Assembly (NCBI GenBank): GCA_936432065.2
Contig: OW386285.2
Coordinates: 34,341,920 to 34,405,919 of the forward strand
Direction of reading: 5' to 3'
From: Rutpela maculata
Taxonomy: Eukaryota; Arthropoda; Insecta; Coleoptera; Cerambycidae
DNA: 64,000 nt
The translations under genes were made by a program, and so were the position numbers. Shown here piece by piece: positions 31,801-43,421 of the stretch. Numbering within the stretch: position 1 is the stretch's first letter; each line of letters begins with the position of its first letter. The notes below the pieces were generated by a model. That model worked only from the letters and a program-made list of their open reading frames with translations. It was not told the origin of the DNA and made no database searches.

Positions 31801-33232
31801 TAATCTGACCAACCCTGCATGCGAGGTATATTAATTGCGTCCCAATGTCGCATTTAGCGCTGATAAAAAAATCGCTGTTGCCACACGGTACATTTTAGGA
31901 AAAAATATATTGTTTCAAAAACTTTTGTGATTATTAGGCTTTATTTTCTTTGCTGCATGTATGTAAATATTTTCAAAAATAAAAAATTTTATCGATTGGT
32001 GAAGATTTCAATACATAAAATGTACATTTTTAGTTTATCTGATTTTTAGAAAAATGATAGTGCGAATTGTGCCCAAACCGTTTATATTGGTAAAAGCGCT
32101 ACAGTGTGTGCTTTAATTTGACACAAAACAAATTTCGGTACCTTTAATAGTTTTAAAGATATGGCAGTGGAAACAAAGAAAAACAATTTTATTTAAAAAT
32201 ACATTTTTTTCACTTTTTATTGATTTAAAAAGTTCGAGACCACAAAACAATGTAAAATATGATTTCACATGCCCGGTGACATACTCAAAGGAACCTAACA
32301 TGTCTGACCTGGTTCTACGCCAAAAAAAAAACGACACGATAGACTTACGAAATCGCTGCTCTAATATATGTATCGGCGCACGCCAAGTGACGTCACTCTA
32401 CGGACTGTTGGCCGGCCGAGCGTGTTTCTATTCAAATGCGAATATCTCTGTGGCTATTGATTCAATTGAGCTGAAATTTTTTTCTGAGGCTATTGGTTCG
32501 TTATACTTTAAAATGAGGAAGAAAAAGTAGGAAACTGCCATATCACTAAATGACCCTATTACCTGAAGTTTGATAAATTAAAGTTTCAGGGGGCGCAGAT
32601 TAGCAATCTGGCCTCAAAATCGGTCTAAAAATAAAAGGGCGTCTACAAAATGGCGTCGAAAGTCAAATTTTTTTATTTTTTGTTTTTTTTTATTCCCTGT
32701 AAGATGTCTGAGGGTTTTTGGGGTCATTGAATACGAACTTGACATTAAAACTCAACTGAAACAAAAAATTTATCAAAAATGGAAAACGATGTCCGAGAAA
32801 TGGTGAAACAAATGACAGAAGAGTTAAATGAGTATTAAATATGTTATATTTTAATCAATTTATTAAAATCAACCCAAGATACATTTAAAAACGAGAAAAA
32901 AATGATTCAGTTTTTAATTTCTTCTTCCTCAATTTCTTCCATAGACACTGCCGGTCGTGAATTAAGGAAACTATTTCCGCCGCGACTGACTGACTCATCA
33001 CTGTGTCTCCTGTACATTCTCAAGTAGAGGGACACAAATGTGCAATTTTAATTACAATTTAAATATAAATTAAAAATTTAGTTAGAAATCTTAACCTTCG
33101 GTACACTGCTTCTTTGGGCCACTCTATAAAAAATATGCAATCTCTCCCAAAAAAACAAAACGGTTGCATTTTATCTACCTGATGTAGATTAAAAAAACTT
33201 TAGTAATTCATTTAGTCGTATAGATATTTTTA
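31801..33232. other. Unassigned
   Basis: The frame at 32276-32530 (plus) has no motif I recognise. GGTCTAAAAATAAAAGGGCG and ACAAAATGGCGTCGAAAG phrases near 32620-32660 look like dispersed-repeat DNA, but no second copy is in the window. Confidence 0.3.
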
Positions 33233-33913
33233 TTACTTCCACATCCAGTGGAAGTGTAGTAACGACAAAAAAAATTTTATTGTTCAAATAGGCTTAGAAT
33301 ATCATAAAACGTCGAGATTTTAAGTTTGAGCGGAAAAAAAAATTCTGTCTGTCTGTCGGTTTGTCCGTAACTTTTTTTTGTGCGCACATTTACTCTGGAA
33401 CCGTTTGAAATATTGACGTGAAATTTGGTACACATATATGTACTTTAACGAGATCTAGAACTAGATTATATTTTCATCTTGTTCCGTCGAAGGGTTGGGC
33501 ATTAAATTGGGGTAAATTTGGGGTAAATAAGTAAATCAAACAGGTAAGAGTCCATAAAATTTGTATTTACTATATACAAGAGAAGCTAAGGTCTCAAAAA
33601 AAAATTTGGCATTACCACCCCCACCCCATTATTAAAGGGGACGAAAAAAAATGTTATTTAGTGCGTGTACAAGAACCAGAAACCTCAAAATATTTTTTTA
33701 CTTCATCCACCCCCACTACCATCCCTCATCACCACCCCCACCCTACTACCGATGTGGGGTATCGTTTTATGGGTTTTTGTGGTAGAGGATTTCAAATATT
33801 ACATTATTAAAGTTCCATAAACAATTATTTCCACATACAAAATTTTTTCGTTGTGAGTGACTTGAATAGAAAATCTGGATGTGGAAGTAGTGATTCCTTG
33901 GGCAGCGGTTTTT
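33233..33913 (-). mobile_element. R1 family copy D, full length
   Basis: Plus strand starts TTACTTCCACATCCAGTGG and ends TTGGGCAGCGGTTTTT, i.e. the complete element in minus orientation with both G-rich runs (as C runs near 33618-33635 and 33706-33752) and TCTGTCTGTCGG. It sits directly after the stop of the THAP fragment. Confidence 0.9.
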
Positions 33914-33952
33914 ATTTAAAATCAAGCGCATCCTGTATATGTAAGCATGTGT

Positions 33953-34200
33953 TTACATATACATATTTTGCATTACATTGTTTTTATGCAAGATACTGCT
34001 TACATTAAAATGATTTTCATTACTGTTTGTTTTACCTCCAAGATATATATCGCATCTCATTGCTTTTTGCCACAATTTTCTTCTAACAGGATCTTGCGGT
34101 AGACTAATAAACAGTTTATTTGGAGTTTTTAGTGTTGTGTTTGTACATTTGGGCACAATACAGTACTTAAAAGCAGAACTTTGCTTTAGTTTTTCCATCA
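33953..34200 (-). pseudogene. THAP zinc-finger fragment
   Basis: The best start is the ATG at about 34198: MEKLKQSSAFKYCIVPKCTN, then TPNKLFISLPQDPVRRKLWQ and KAMRCD. C-x4-C, the LP-x-DP-x-RR-x-LW helix and the NENHF position follow the THAP plan, but the first residue of the C-x2-H pair is Asn (NENH), so zinc binding is lost. The frame ends at 33953, about 40 bp before R1 copy D. THAP proteins bind DNA; this could be a relic of a P-like transposon or of a host gene family. Confidence 0.65.
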
Positions 34201-34211
34201 CTATTTGCATT

Positions 34212-34450
34212 ATTCATGATACAAACGGTACTTTTAATCCACATAACACTTCTGTGGCATTTAAATACAGGCTGTTATGTATCTAGGCCACAGATGTTTG
34301 TTTGATCTGTGTCTAGGCAAGCGGCTATGTCTCCCGATGCGAGGAGTGATTGACGTCACGCAGCTATAACACGAAAGCGCCACGCGTTGATGTTCTTGAT
34401 TAATTTTAAAGCCTACAAAGACCCTAGAAAATAATTTTTTTTGCATTTCG
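34212..34450. other. Upstream flank of the THAP fragment
   Basis: GC-richer than surroundings, with TGACGTCA (34350-34357, a CRE-type palindrome) and CACAGAT/ATCTGTG phrases. It might be a decayed promoter; no direct support. Confidence 0.3.
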
Positions 34451-35230
34451 CTCTAGAATTAAAAGATCTTTCAGAAATGTAATAACAAAAAAAAATGCTA
34501 AATGAGCCCATTGTTTTAATAGGCGTAAAAAGCTTAAAGACCACTAACTATAAGAATCAAGCGAATACTGGGCAGAACACGTACATATGGTCTAAGCTCC
34601 CATGGTACAAAAAGGTATCCCATCAAATTTAAAAGGTAAAAATGTCTGAAAAACATGTAAATATGTTACGCCCGCCATGTGTTAATCACTATTTTTGATG
34701 AATTTTTGAAATTAGCTAAAAAAAAATGAATTTACTTTTCAAAGCACCTGCTTGAAATTTACACAATTTATGAGTAATTTTTGAAAAAAAATTGTCTGAC
34801 AATTTTTGTTAATTAATATCTAACTCTCTCTTGTCGTAAATTATTTTTTTCGTAACACCTCCTTGGTTTTTGTTTTAAAATGAAGTTTGAGATCTCCCCT
34901 ATCTATTAAAACTGGTGTGGCTGGGAATTTATGTTAATTAGGACCTGTTTTTATATTCTATTGTTTTTAATAACATAACACCTTTTTGTTTTTTTTTTAA
35001 TGAAGTTTAAGTTTTCCTCTATCTGGTTGGAAATTTTTATTAATTAATACCTAAAACATATTTTTTTATCAATTGATGATTTTAATAAAAGTATGTTTCA
35101 TAACATTCTTTGTTTTTCTTTTTAAGTTTCAGATCTCTTTTGTCCATAGAAATTGGTCTGTCATCGAAAAAATCTTATTTACTCTGTCAGACTTAATTTT
35201 GAATGCGCAGTATCCACGTGACCAGGGTCT
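34451..35230 (-). repeat. Degenerate repeat block, mirror of 38780-39520
   Basis: TAACACCTCCTTGGTTTTTG followed by TTTTAAAATGAAGTTT recurs with changes at about 34853, 34975 and 35100, and ends with TCTGTCAGACTTAA and TTGAATGCGCAG near 35200. The same words occur in reverse at 39405-39510 (AACATTAAGTCTGACA, CCAAGGAGGTGTTATGA). Confidence 0.6.
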
Positions 35231-35594
35231 AGGGTGAACCCTCCACTTGTCTATTTACGTTTAGTATACATTTAGTTTTCGTTCAAAAAGAAAAAACTTA
35301 GTTAATCTAAGACAGTTTCTTTTTGTACCTTTTGTTGAATTTATAACATTTTTATTGAATTCATCACATTTTCTACAACCTATTAGAAAATGAAAAGTCT
35401 GCATTATTTTCTATGTCGAAAGAGAACAAAAGTGCCTTTACCATCGAGTCGCTCAATAATGTGACAAGCATGATTGCTTTTCGTCAGTTCAAAAATCATA
35501 AATACGATTATATTGTTTTAACAGATAATTGTTGTACAACTATACCATATAGAATGTTATAGAAATGTAATGGTATTACTAGAAAAATACCGAA

Positions 35595-36775
35595 AAGAAT
35601 AATAAAATTAAATTACAAATTTAAAAAAAATCGACTAAATAACTAATATAAAAAAATGAATTAACACAACTTTAAAAAACCGCTGCCCAAGGAATCACTA
35701 CTTCCACATCCAGATTCTCTATCCAAGTCACTCACAACGAAAAAACTTTGTATGTGAAAATAATTGTTTATGGAACTTTAATAATATAATATTTGAAGTC
35801 CACTACCCCAAAAACCCATAAAACGATACCCCACATCGGTAGTGGGGTGGGGGGTAGTGATAGGGGGGTGATAGTGGGGGGTGGATGAAGTAAAAAAATA
35901 TTTTGAGGTTTCTGGTTCCTGTACATACACTAAATCACAATTTTTTTTCATCCCCTTTAATAAGGGGTGGAAATGGGGGTGGCTAATGCCAAAAATTTTT
36001 TTGAGACCTCAGTTTCTCTTGTATATACCAAATACCAATTTTATGGACTCTTACGTGCTTGATTGACCTATTTACTCCAAATTTACCCCAATTTACTCCT
36101 CAACACTTCGACGGAACAAGATGAAAATATAATCTAGTTCTAGATCTCGTTAAAGTACATATGTGTACCAAATTTCAAGTCAATATCTTAAACGGTTCCA
36201 GAGTAAACGTGCGCACAAAAAAAAGTTACAGACAGACAGACAGACAGACAGACCGACAGACAGACCGACAGACAGAAATTTTTTTTTCGCTCAAACTTAA
36301 AATCTCGACGTTTCATTCCATTTTAAGCCTATTTGGACAATAAAAATTTTTTTAAATTTTTTTGTCGTTACTATACTTCCACTAGACGTGGAAGTAAAAT
36401 TATGAAATAATTTTGATTCCATATACGAATACATATGATTTATTTAAATCCAACTTACATTTTCTTTATGTCCTCGAGATTTGCTTTCTTATATGCATGA
36501 ATGTATCGAGAGTTGCTGTTTTGAATATAACTATTTAGTAGTTCGTCTTTACAGCAGCCCCCGATATATTCATGCGTATAAGAAAGCAATCTCGAAGATA
36601 TAGAGAAAATGTAAGCTGAATTTAAATAAATCATAAGAGTTAGTATATGGAATCAAAATTATTTCATAATTTTTAAAGTTATGTTAATTTATTTTTTTTG
36701 TATTAGTTATTTAGTCGATATTTTTGTGTCGGTTTTTTTTTAAATTTGTAATTTAATTTTGTTTTATACTTTTTA
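35595..36775. mobile_element. Foldback element whose left arm holds R1 copy E
   Basis: Left arm 35595-35672 plus 36398-36500; right arm about 36570-36775. Words such as AAATTACAAATTT, ATCGACTAAATAACTAATA, GAAATAATTTTGATTCCATA and TTTCTTATA-GCATGAAT are mirrored. Skipping 35674-36396 makes the left arm match the right arm continuously. Confidence 0.8.
35674..36396 (+). mobile_element. R1 family copy E, full length
   Basis: AAAACCGCTGCCCAAGG start, ACTAGACGTGGAAGTA end, two G-rich runs (about 35840-35882 and 35963-35982), and the longest plus-strand GACA/GACC tract of the family (about 36229-36276). The flanking palindrome shows it landed in an A/T run. Confidence 0.9.
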
Positions 36776-36779
36776 AACT

Positions 36780-36985
36780 AAACATGTACATACAACATAG
36801 CGTATTATTATATCACGAGTCCCATACAGAACTTTTTAACCTTTAAGCCGACGCGGTCCAATTTTGTATTCTACTAGTCGCACACGGTCTACAAGATCGG
36901 TTCTATTATAAATGTATTTATGTGTTATATTTAATTTTAATAAAAACCATCAAAATCGGATCTCCCGTTGAAGAGATATAAAGCC

Positions 36986-37022
<37 letters not shown>

Positions 37023-37430
37023 TAAACATACAAACATACGAGTCAAACTTATCTCTTACTCTCTTTTGGGTCGGGATTAAAAAATTGAAAATTTTTAAAA
37101 ACTCCCGATCAACGTATCTAATCGTACCAGTTACATATGACCGAATCAAAATGAGGACGAAATCATATTCGGCTACCATAATTGTCTGCACATTTTCAAT
37201 TTTACTTCAGTCGGACAATTTCTAGAGAAGTTCAACATGGCGAATTCAAGATGGCGACCAAACATCAAAATCTAATATGGCCTAAGACCTTCTCGACAAA
37301 ATACTCTTTCAAATAAAATTGGATCACCCGTTGAAGAGATATGAAGCCAGAGACAGACAGACATACAAACATACGCGTCAAACTTATAACATCCCTCTTT
37401 TTGCGTTGGGGGTTAAAAATTAACTAACTT
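36780..37430 (+). repeat. Second GACA-bearing repeat module (R3), two partial copies
   Basis: CCGTTGAAGAGATA followed by AAGCCA, a (GACA)n tract and CATACAAACATACG occurs at about 36965-37040 and 37328-37378; the second has GGGGGTTAAAAATT at its end. 37258-37300 (ACCAAACATCAAAATCTAAT) recurs at 38168. Confidence 0.6.
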
Positions 37431-37627
37431 CAAACTTTTGGTTATTTTTTGGTGGTGCGTTAATTTCTTGGAGAAGTGTATGTTCATTGCTTCGTTCCTA
37501 TCCGATATAAAACTTATAGTTTAAGCCGAATCCTTCACCATTTCTTAGAATGCAACGTATGAGCGAATATACTATAAGATCAAATTATAGTGTTAAAACT
37601 AAACAAATTTGTCCGCCATCTTGGATC

Positions 37628-38111
37628 GTCCGCCATATTGAATTTAGTGTGACGTTGTTTTACTTTCGTATTCTTCTCAGCAAACCCTTTCATTTGATAC
37701 TCATATCATGGGGGTGCATAAAAAATAACTGGTCCGCCATCTTTGGGAGTCCACCATATTGGATTTGGAATGACGTCACTTAGCTAACCATGCATTGTCA
37801 TCCAAACTAAACGTGTATGCAAAATATCAGCTCAATCGGTTGGGGATAACTATTTTAAAATTCAGTTGCGTCCGCCATATTGAATTTAGTGTGACGTCAT
37901 TTTATTTTCGTGTTCTTCTCAGCAAACCCTTTCATTCGATACTCATATCATGGGGGTGTATAAAAAATAACTGGTCCGCCAGCTTTGGAAGTCCGCCATA
38001 TTGGATTTGGAATGACGTCACTTAGCTAACCATGCATTGTCATCCAAACTAAACATGTATGTAAAATTTCAGCTCAATTGGTTGGGGATAACTATTTTAA
38101 AATTCAGTTGC
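37628..38111. repeat. 242-bp tandem duplication
   Basis: GTCCGCCATATTGAATTTAG starts at 37628 and again at 37870, and each unit ends with AAAATTCAGTTGC. Words in both: GACTCA-free TACTCATATCATGGGGGTG, GGAATGACGTCACTTAGCTA and ACCATGCATTGTCATCCAAA. A third, partial copy is at 48910-49085. Confidence 0.9.
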
Positions 38112-38385
38112 AAGATTTGACCCACGAGAACAAGGCAAGTTAAATAAAAGCTTGTAATCAAGGTGGCGACCAAACATCAAAATCTAATATGGCAAAAACC
38201 TTCTCGACAAAATACTCTTTCAAATAAAAAAAAGTGCATCAAAATCGGATCACCCGTTGAAGAGATATGAAGGCACGACGCGTCAAACGGGTCGGGGGTT
38301 AAAAAGAAAAAAAGTAAGTAACATTAATCTCAATATTTTTCAAGTGTTTTGAAATAATTAACCTAAGGCATTTCAAAATACGCAG
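38112..38385 (+). repeat. R3 module, further partial copy
   Basis: ACCAAACATCAAAATCTAAT (38168), TTCTCGACAAAATACTCTTT and CACCCGTTGAAGAGATATGA match the 37.3-kb copy; the GACA tract is gone. Confidence 0.65.
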
Positions 38386-38498
38386 TTCCAGAGTAATCGT
38401 GTGCATAAAAAAATTACAAACAGACCGACAGACAGATTTTTTTCTCAAACTTAAAGTCTCGACGTTTCACGACATTCTAAGTCTGTGTAAACAAAAAA
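38386..38498 (+). mobile_element. R1 family copy F, internal scrap
   Basis: GTTCCAGAGTAATCGTGTGC, ACAGACCGACAGACAGA and GTCTCGACGTTTCACGACAT; no terminal hairpin. Confidence 0.7.
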
Positions 38499-38779
38499 AT
38501 TTTCAAAATGTGAAGAATATTTTTATAATACACGTCACATAAAATTTTATCAGAATTGGATGATACTGTACTGTAATATGAAACATAAACTTAAAGTTTT
38601 GTTTCAAATAATTATAATTATGAATGTTCCTTAATTTTTGTCAATTGTGCTGCTATTAAAGTATTTTTTTGTTTCTAAAAGTCATATGAAACAAATTTTA
38701 TTATCAGTTCAATATTTTCGTTCATTATGTTTCCTGATATTTTTTTCTTCAACACAATACTAGCATATGACTGAGGCCA
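38499..38779. other. AT-rich, nothing supported
   Basis: No coding or repeat structure recognised. Confidence 0.35.
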
Positions 38780-39520
38780 TACCTCGGCGCTTTAAGAAAT
38801 TGAGTATGACATAATGAAACCTTCATTTTTGATGACAGACTTATTTTAACACCTACAGTAGTTTCAAAGTTAAAAAAAAATCACTTGAATACCTCATTTT
38901 TTTAATGAAAAACTTGACCACGACGTTTGAAAATAAAGTCTGTCAACATAGAAAACTTTTTTTTGATAAAAAAACCTGTTTTACTACATAAAATGGATCT
39001 TGGATATTAATTTAGAATTAGAAAAAATGTATTTCTTTAGTTGGCAACGGTCATACCACAATTTTTAATTAAAAAACGTGGTCGCGACGCTTATAAAATT
39101 AAGTCTGACAAAGTAAAAAACATTTTTTCGCTGACATACCAATTTCTGTACATAAAACAGATTCCAAACTTAATTTCAGTAAAAAATGAAGATGGTGTTT
39201 TGACGCGGCCGTCGTAGAAGCTTATTTAAAAAAAAAAAAAAAAAAACGGCACGATGCTTACAAATTAAATCTGACATAGTAAAAACATTTTTTCGATGAC
39301 GGATCAAGTTTTATGCATAGAGAAGATCTTAAACTTCTTTTAAAAACAAAAATAAAGGAGGTGTTATGAGATGCCAGCGGTTCAGCCTGACATCTATCTC
39401 ATGCATAGATGCTGCGCATTCAACATTAAGTCTGACACGGTAATAACAGAAATTTCCAGCCAGACAGGTTTTAAAAACTTCATTTTAAAACAAAAACCAA
39501 GGAGGTGTTATGAAGTGTAT
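38780..39520 (+). repeat. Degenerate tandem array, about five units of 120-165 bp
   Basis: A block of the form CGACGCTTATAAAATTAAGT, CTGACAAAGTAAAAA and CATTTTTTCGCTGACA recurs at about 38790, 38920, 39085, 39250 and 39405. The last unit ends AAACCAAGGAGGTGTTATGA. An inverted relative is at 34451-35230. Confidence 0.65.
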
Positions 39521-40550
39521 TTAAAAAAAACGTTAATTTTAAGCACAACCAACGCAAAAGTGCGAAAAGAGAGAAAAACGTGTCTCAATCCATTAATTCT
39601 TACCTTTCCCTCACTATAAATCATAAAATATTAATTCTATGAAAAGAATAAGTGTGGAAAACTTCAAGCTCTACAAGACGAACTATTTTCGTAACTCTGA
39701 CAGGAAGCGGAATATTAAAAATACTCAACCTTTTCCAAAAAGGCTGCGTTTTCTCCGGGACAACAAATGTCCGAAACTTGTATATACTCTCGAAAAGACC
39801 CCGTTTCAAAACGACATGGTGTCAAATTCATTTTACTCCTACAGACTGGACTATTAGTAGTGTATGTAATACGTACGCATTTAACTTTACCACAATTCTA
39901 TTAAACTGAAGGTATGTCATTTCAGTGGAATTATTTGTAATATCCGTAATACATAGTTAGACAATAGTAATTAACCGTAGCTCATTACAGAAAACAATTA
40001 CTTATGTGGCAGGTTGCCGAAATGCCCACAGGGACAATCTTAAGGGCTTGCTCCCCTATTACACACAAGTTGGAACGCCTATTTCAGAAAGTTTTCCGAT
40101 TGTCAAGTCACATATATTATTTTCCAAAGTTTCCACACATAGTTGGCTGCGCTGCTTCGCCTCGCCGGATATGGAACATGTGTGTCTCTAATGAACGACC
40201 CCAACCACCACAAATGTAATTCCATTTCAGTTCTGGTCTACTTCTTTGCCTTATTTAAATTGGTCGGCAGTATTAGCAGTAGAGAAAAGTCGTACTCGGG
40301 TATTTTAATTAAACAGAAACAAGCAATAACATTACTAGAATAGGGGACTTATTAAAATAGTTTCTTTTTAACATAAAAACAAATTAGAATCTTTACTGTC
40401 TTTCCTCAAAATTCGACACAGTTTTCGTCAATACAAATAATGTTTCATAATTTTCTAAAATGAAATAGATATACGTAATACGTATAATATAAATCAATCA
40501 ATCATTTCTACTCCAGTCGGTAAAGTAAAAAATACATCAAAAGCTCGCAA
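39521..40550. other. Unassigned
   Basis: Open frames of 60-85 codons near 39640-39900 and 40000-40340 have no recognised motif. A few cysteines in the latter are not patterned. Confidence 0.3.
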
Positions 40551-41142
40551 AAAATGTTATCTGATATTTTCCTTCAGTAACCGGCAGTGGAGGGGTTATA
40601 CATCATAAAACCACAAAAATCCGTTCGGGGGGGTGCCGCAACCCCCCCCCCCCAAAACAAAACCACCCCGGTGAAAAAATCTTTATTTTACTGATAAATC
40701 GTTAACCGTTGAAGATATAAAAAAATTGCACATCATAAAAAAGAAAGCTTGGCTAGTTTACTAAAAAAAAGCCCTTCCGTAATTTTTTTTGTATATGCCA
40801 TAGTTTTCAAGAAAATCGATATTGAAAATATAAGAAAAATTGAATTTTAAGAAAATGCGTTATATAATCCTTAATATCTTCGCCAATTGTCGACATATCT
40901 AAGAAAATAAGTAAGCAAATAAAAGATATTTTTATAACCTTCAATTTTTCACCATAGAAAATTGTAAAAGTAATTAGATTTCTAGGGTTTTTAAGGTCGT
41001 GTTATTAAAAATTGTTTTTTTTCCCGATTTTTTTGAATTATTGCCAATTATTAACATAAAAAATAGAATCAGATATGAAATACATTCATTTAATAACTTT
41101 ATTTTGTAATCAGAAAAAATAATAAAAGTAGCTATATGTTTT

Positions 41143-42190
41143 GTAATTTGGAGATTGTGTAAGTAAATTTTTTTTTTTCGAGGTGGAAGGGGGGTTGAAA
41201 AATATTATAAAAAAATTAAGGTCTTGGCTTCCAGTATATACACCAAATCCCAAGTTACTATACTCTTACCAGCTTGCTTTACTTATTTTCTCATATTTAC
41301 CCCTATTTAACACCCAACCCTTCACCGGAATTAGTGCAAAATATGATCTAGTTCCATATTTGGTCATGTACCTACATATAATCCAGTCAATGAATGCATG
41401 AAATATGCGAGACTTTTTGACTTCAGGACTTCGTTAGAAGTAGTTAGGAGGTAAACATACTAAAAGTCCCCGCCCCTGGGATGTGAGCTTACAGTGGGAG
41501 GGGGGGGAAGGTCCCATTTTTTGTTTTTTCTATTATATCTCGGAAACGGTGCACTCTAGAAAAAAATATGTTCTAAATAGAAATGAAAGCTAATTAAATT
41601 TCCTATAAAATTATTTCCATACATAGAATCATTTTTACCTAACTCTTTTTGTCAAACATTTGCTTCTAGTGCCTCCCACGATCGTTTCTCAGAAAAATTG
41701 TCATAGACGAAGTTGTAGAGCACTAAATTTCCTTCAATTTGATATTCACTTAAAAAATTATTTTTTCGAAAATTATCGATTTTCAATAACGTATATCTCG
41801 AAAACCGTTGGAAATTCGACAAATATGTATCGAAACAATTTTATAGGAAATTTAATTAGCTTTCATTTTTATTTAAAATATATTTTATGAGTCCACCGTT
41901 TCCGAGATATAATCGAAAAACCCAAAAATATGACCTTCCCCTACCCTTCCCACCGTAAGCTCACCTCCCAGGGGTGGGGACTTTTAGTATGTTTACCTAC
42001 TCCCAACAAAGTCCTGAAGTCAAAAAGTCTCGCATATTCCATGCATTCTACAATATATTCATTGATTGGACTAATATGTGTACCAAATTTCAAATCAATA
42101 TCTCAAACCGTTGCTGAGAAAATGTGCGCAAAAAAAAGTTACAGACCGACGACAGACAGACAGACAGAAATACGTATTTAAATTTGTATG
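41143..42190 (+). mobile_element. R1 family copy G, divergent, interrupted
   Basis: 41143-41380: TTAAGGTCTTGGCTTCCAGT, CTTACCAGCTTGCTTTACTT, ATCTAGTTCCATATTTGGTC. 42074-42190: TGTGTACCAAATTTCAAATC, GTTACAGACCGACGACAGAC. The element 41381-42073 sits where other copies read straight through TACATATGTGTACC. Confidence 0.7.
41381..42073. mobile_element. Palindromic foldback inserted in R1 copy G
   Basis: TCCAGTCAATGAATGCATG / CATGCATTC...ATTGATTGGA, then ATGCGAGACTTTTTGACTTC and its mirror, AGTAAACATAC-like words GGTAAACATACTAAAAGTCC / GGACTTTTAGTATGTTTACC, and GAAAGCTAATTAAATTTCCT and its mirror. The words GTAAACATAC and AAGTCCCCG are shared with the foldback at 24358-27008, so the two are one family. 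Confidence 0.8.
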
Positions 42191-43421
42191 ATTAAACAAA
42201 ATTATTGTAAATCCAGTTATTTTTCACTTGAAATTTCACTAATTTTATTTGTTTAATTGTTAATTAAATTTAATAAAATTTATTAGAATAATATTTCGAA
42301 AAAACACGTGGCTGTAAAACGATGCACATGTATAGCAGATGAATATTTTTTTGCAACTGTTGTGTTTGAGTTGTTTGTTGTAGGTTGTAGTATACTATAC
42401 AATGCACAGGGATGCGCGCGCCTTTTCCATCCATTCTAAACGGAGTGTCACTGTGCGTTAAAATTCTTTCCCTTTCAATAGCATTTTTTTTCCTGAGAAA
42501 TACAGTATAATTTTAAATGGTATGATCAATTAACATGAAGTCTTACCTTTATTTTTAGACCGGGTACATTCAAAAATCTTAAAATGCAAGGAGGATTAAT
42601 TAAAAAAAAATAAAAATAAGGCTGCATATTCAATTTTTTGATGATATTTTTCTTATGCAATTTTTTAACTATTCAATGATTAGAAACAATAGTTATATGA
42701 TATATAAACTAAAAAAAAAAAAATTGAACTAAATTTTCAAGATGTTTGGGTCTTTTTTTTATTTTTAGGAAGCAATAAAAAATTGGCCAAAATTTGGTTA
42801 ACTTCAACAAGCTGGTAAATTTGTAAATGTAAATATTTTTATTCCTAACTTTTTCTGCATTGAAGTAGGTACTACCTTGAACTAAAAGATAATGCATATA
42901 TAACTTATATTAAAGTCAGTTATTTTTTATGGGCATGTGAATAGTTAGAGACGCAAAAAATTAAGAAATAACTATATTATATTGTTATTTTTATATGCTA
43001 ATAAATATCAATAGCCATCAAAAATAAAAACACAAAGGAGTATTTTATATCTCCTTTAAAATCCATTTTGATTTTTATTCCTAGCTTGTATGGTTTTCGA
43101 GTAATTCAATTTTTCCTATAGGCCGCGCGCAAAAAATTTCAAATAAACGATTCTTAAAAATACAAATTTGGAATTTTTTTCAATATAGATTTTCTCGAAA
43201 ACTATGGCATATACAACAAAATTACAATATGACTTTTTTTAGGAAATTAGTCGAGCTTTCTTTTTATGATGAGCAATTTTTTTACATCTTCAACGGTTAA
43301 CGAGTTATCAGTAAAATAAGGCTTTTTTCACCGAAGAGGTGGTTTTTTGGGGGATTTTTGTGGTTTTGTGGTGTATAACCCCTCCACTAACAGTTCCTGA
43401 AGGAAAATCTCATAACATTTT

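Larger units (their letters stand above)
40551..43421. mobile_element. Foldback element containing R1 containing a foldback
   Basis: Left arm 40551-40860 and right arm 43115-43421 mirror each other: AAATGTTATCTGATATTTTC / GAAAATCTCATAACATTT, GGAGGGGTTATACATCATAA / TGGTGTATAACCCCTCC, CGTTAACCGTTGAAGATA / TCTTCAACGGTTAACG, and ATATGCCATAGTTTTC / GAAAACTATGGCATAT. Inside lie R1 copy G and its insertion. The remaining interior is AT-rich with no coding. Confidence 0.8.

Noticed and set aside
40004..40343. Overlapping frames with a few Cys and His residues
   Set aside because: Spacing does not fit a known zinc finger and the frames disagree with one another.
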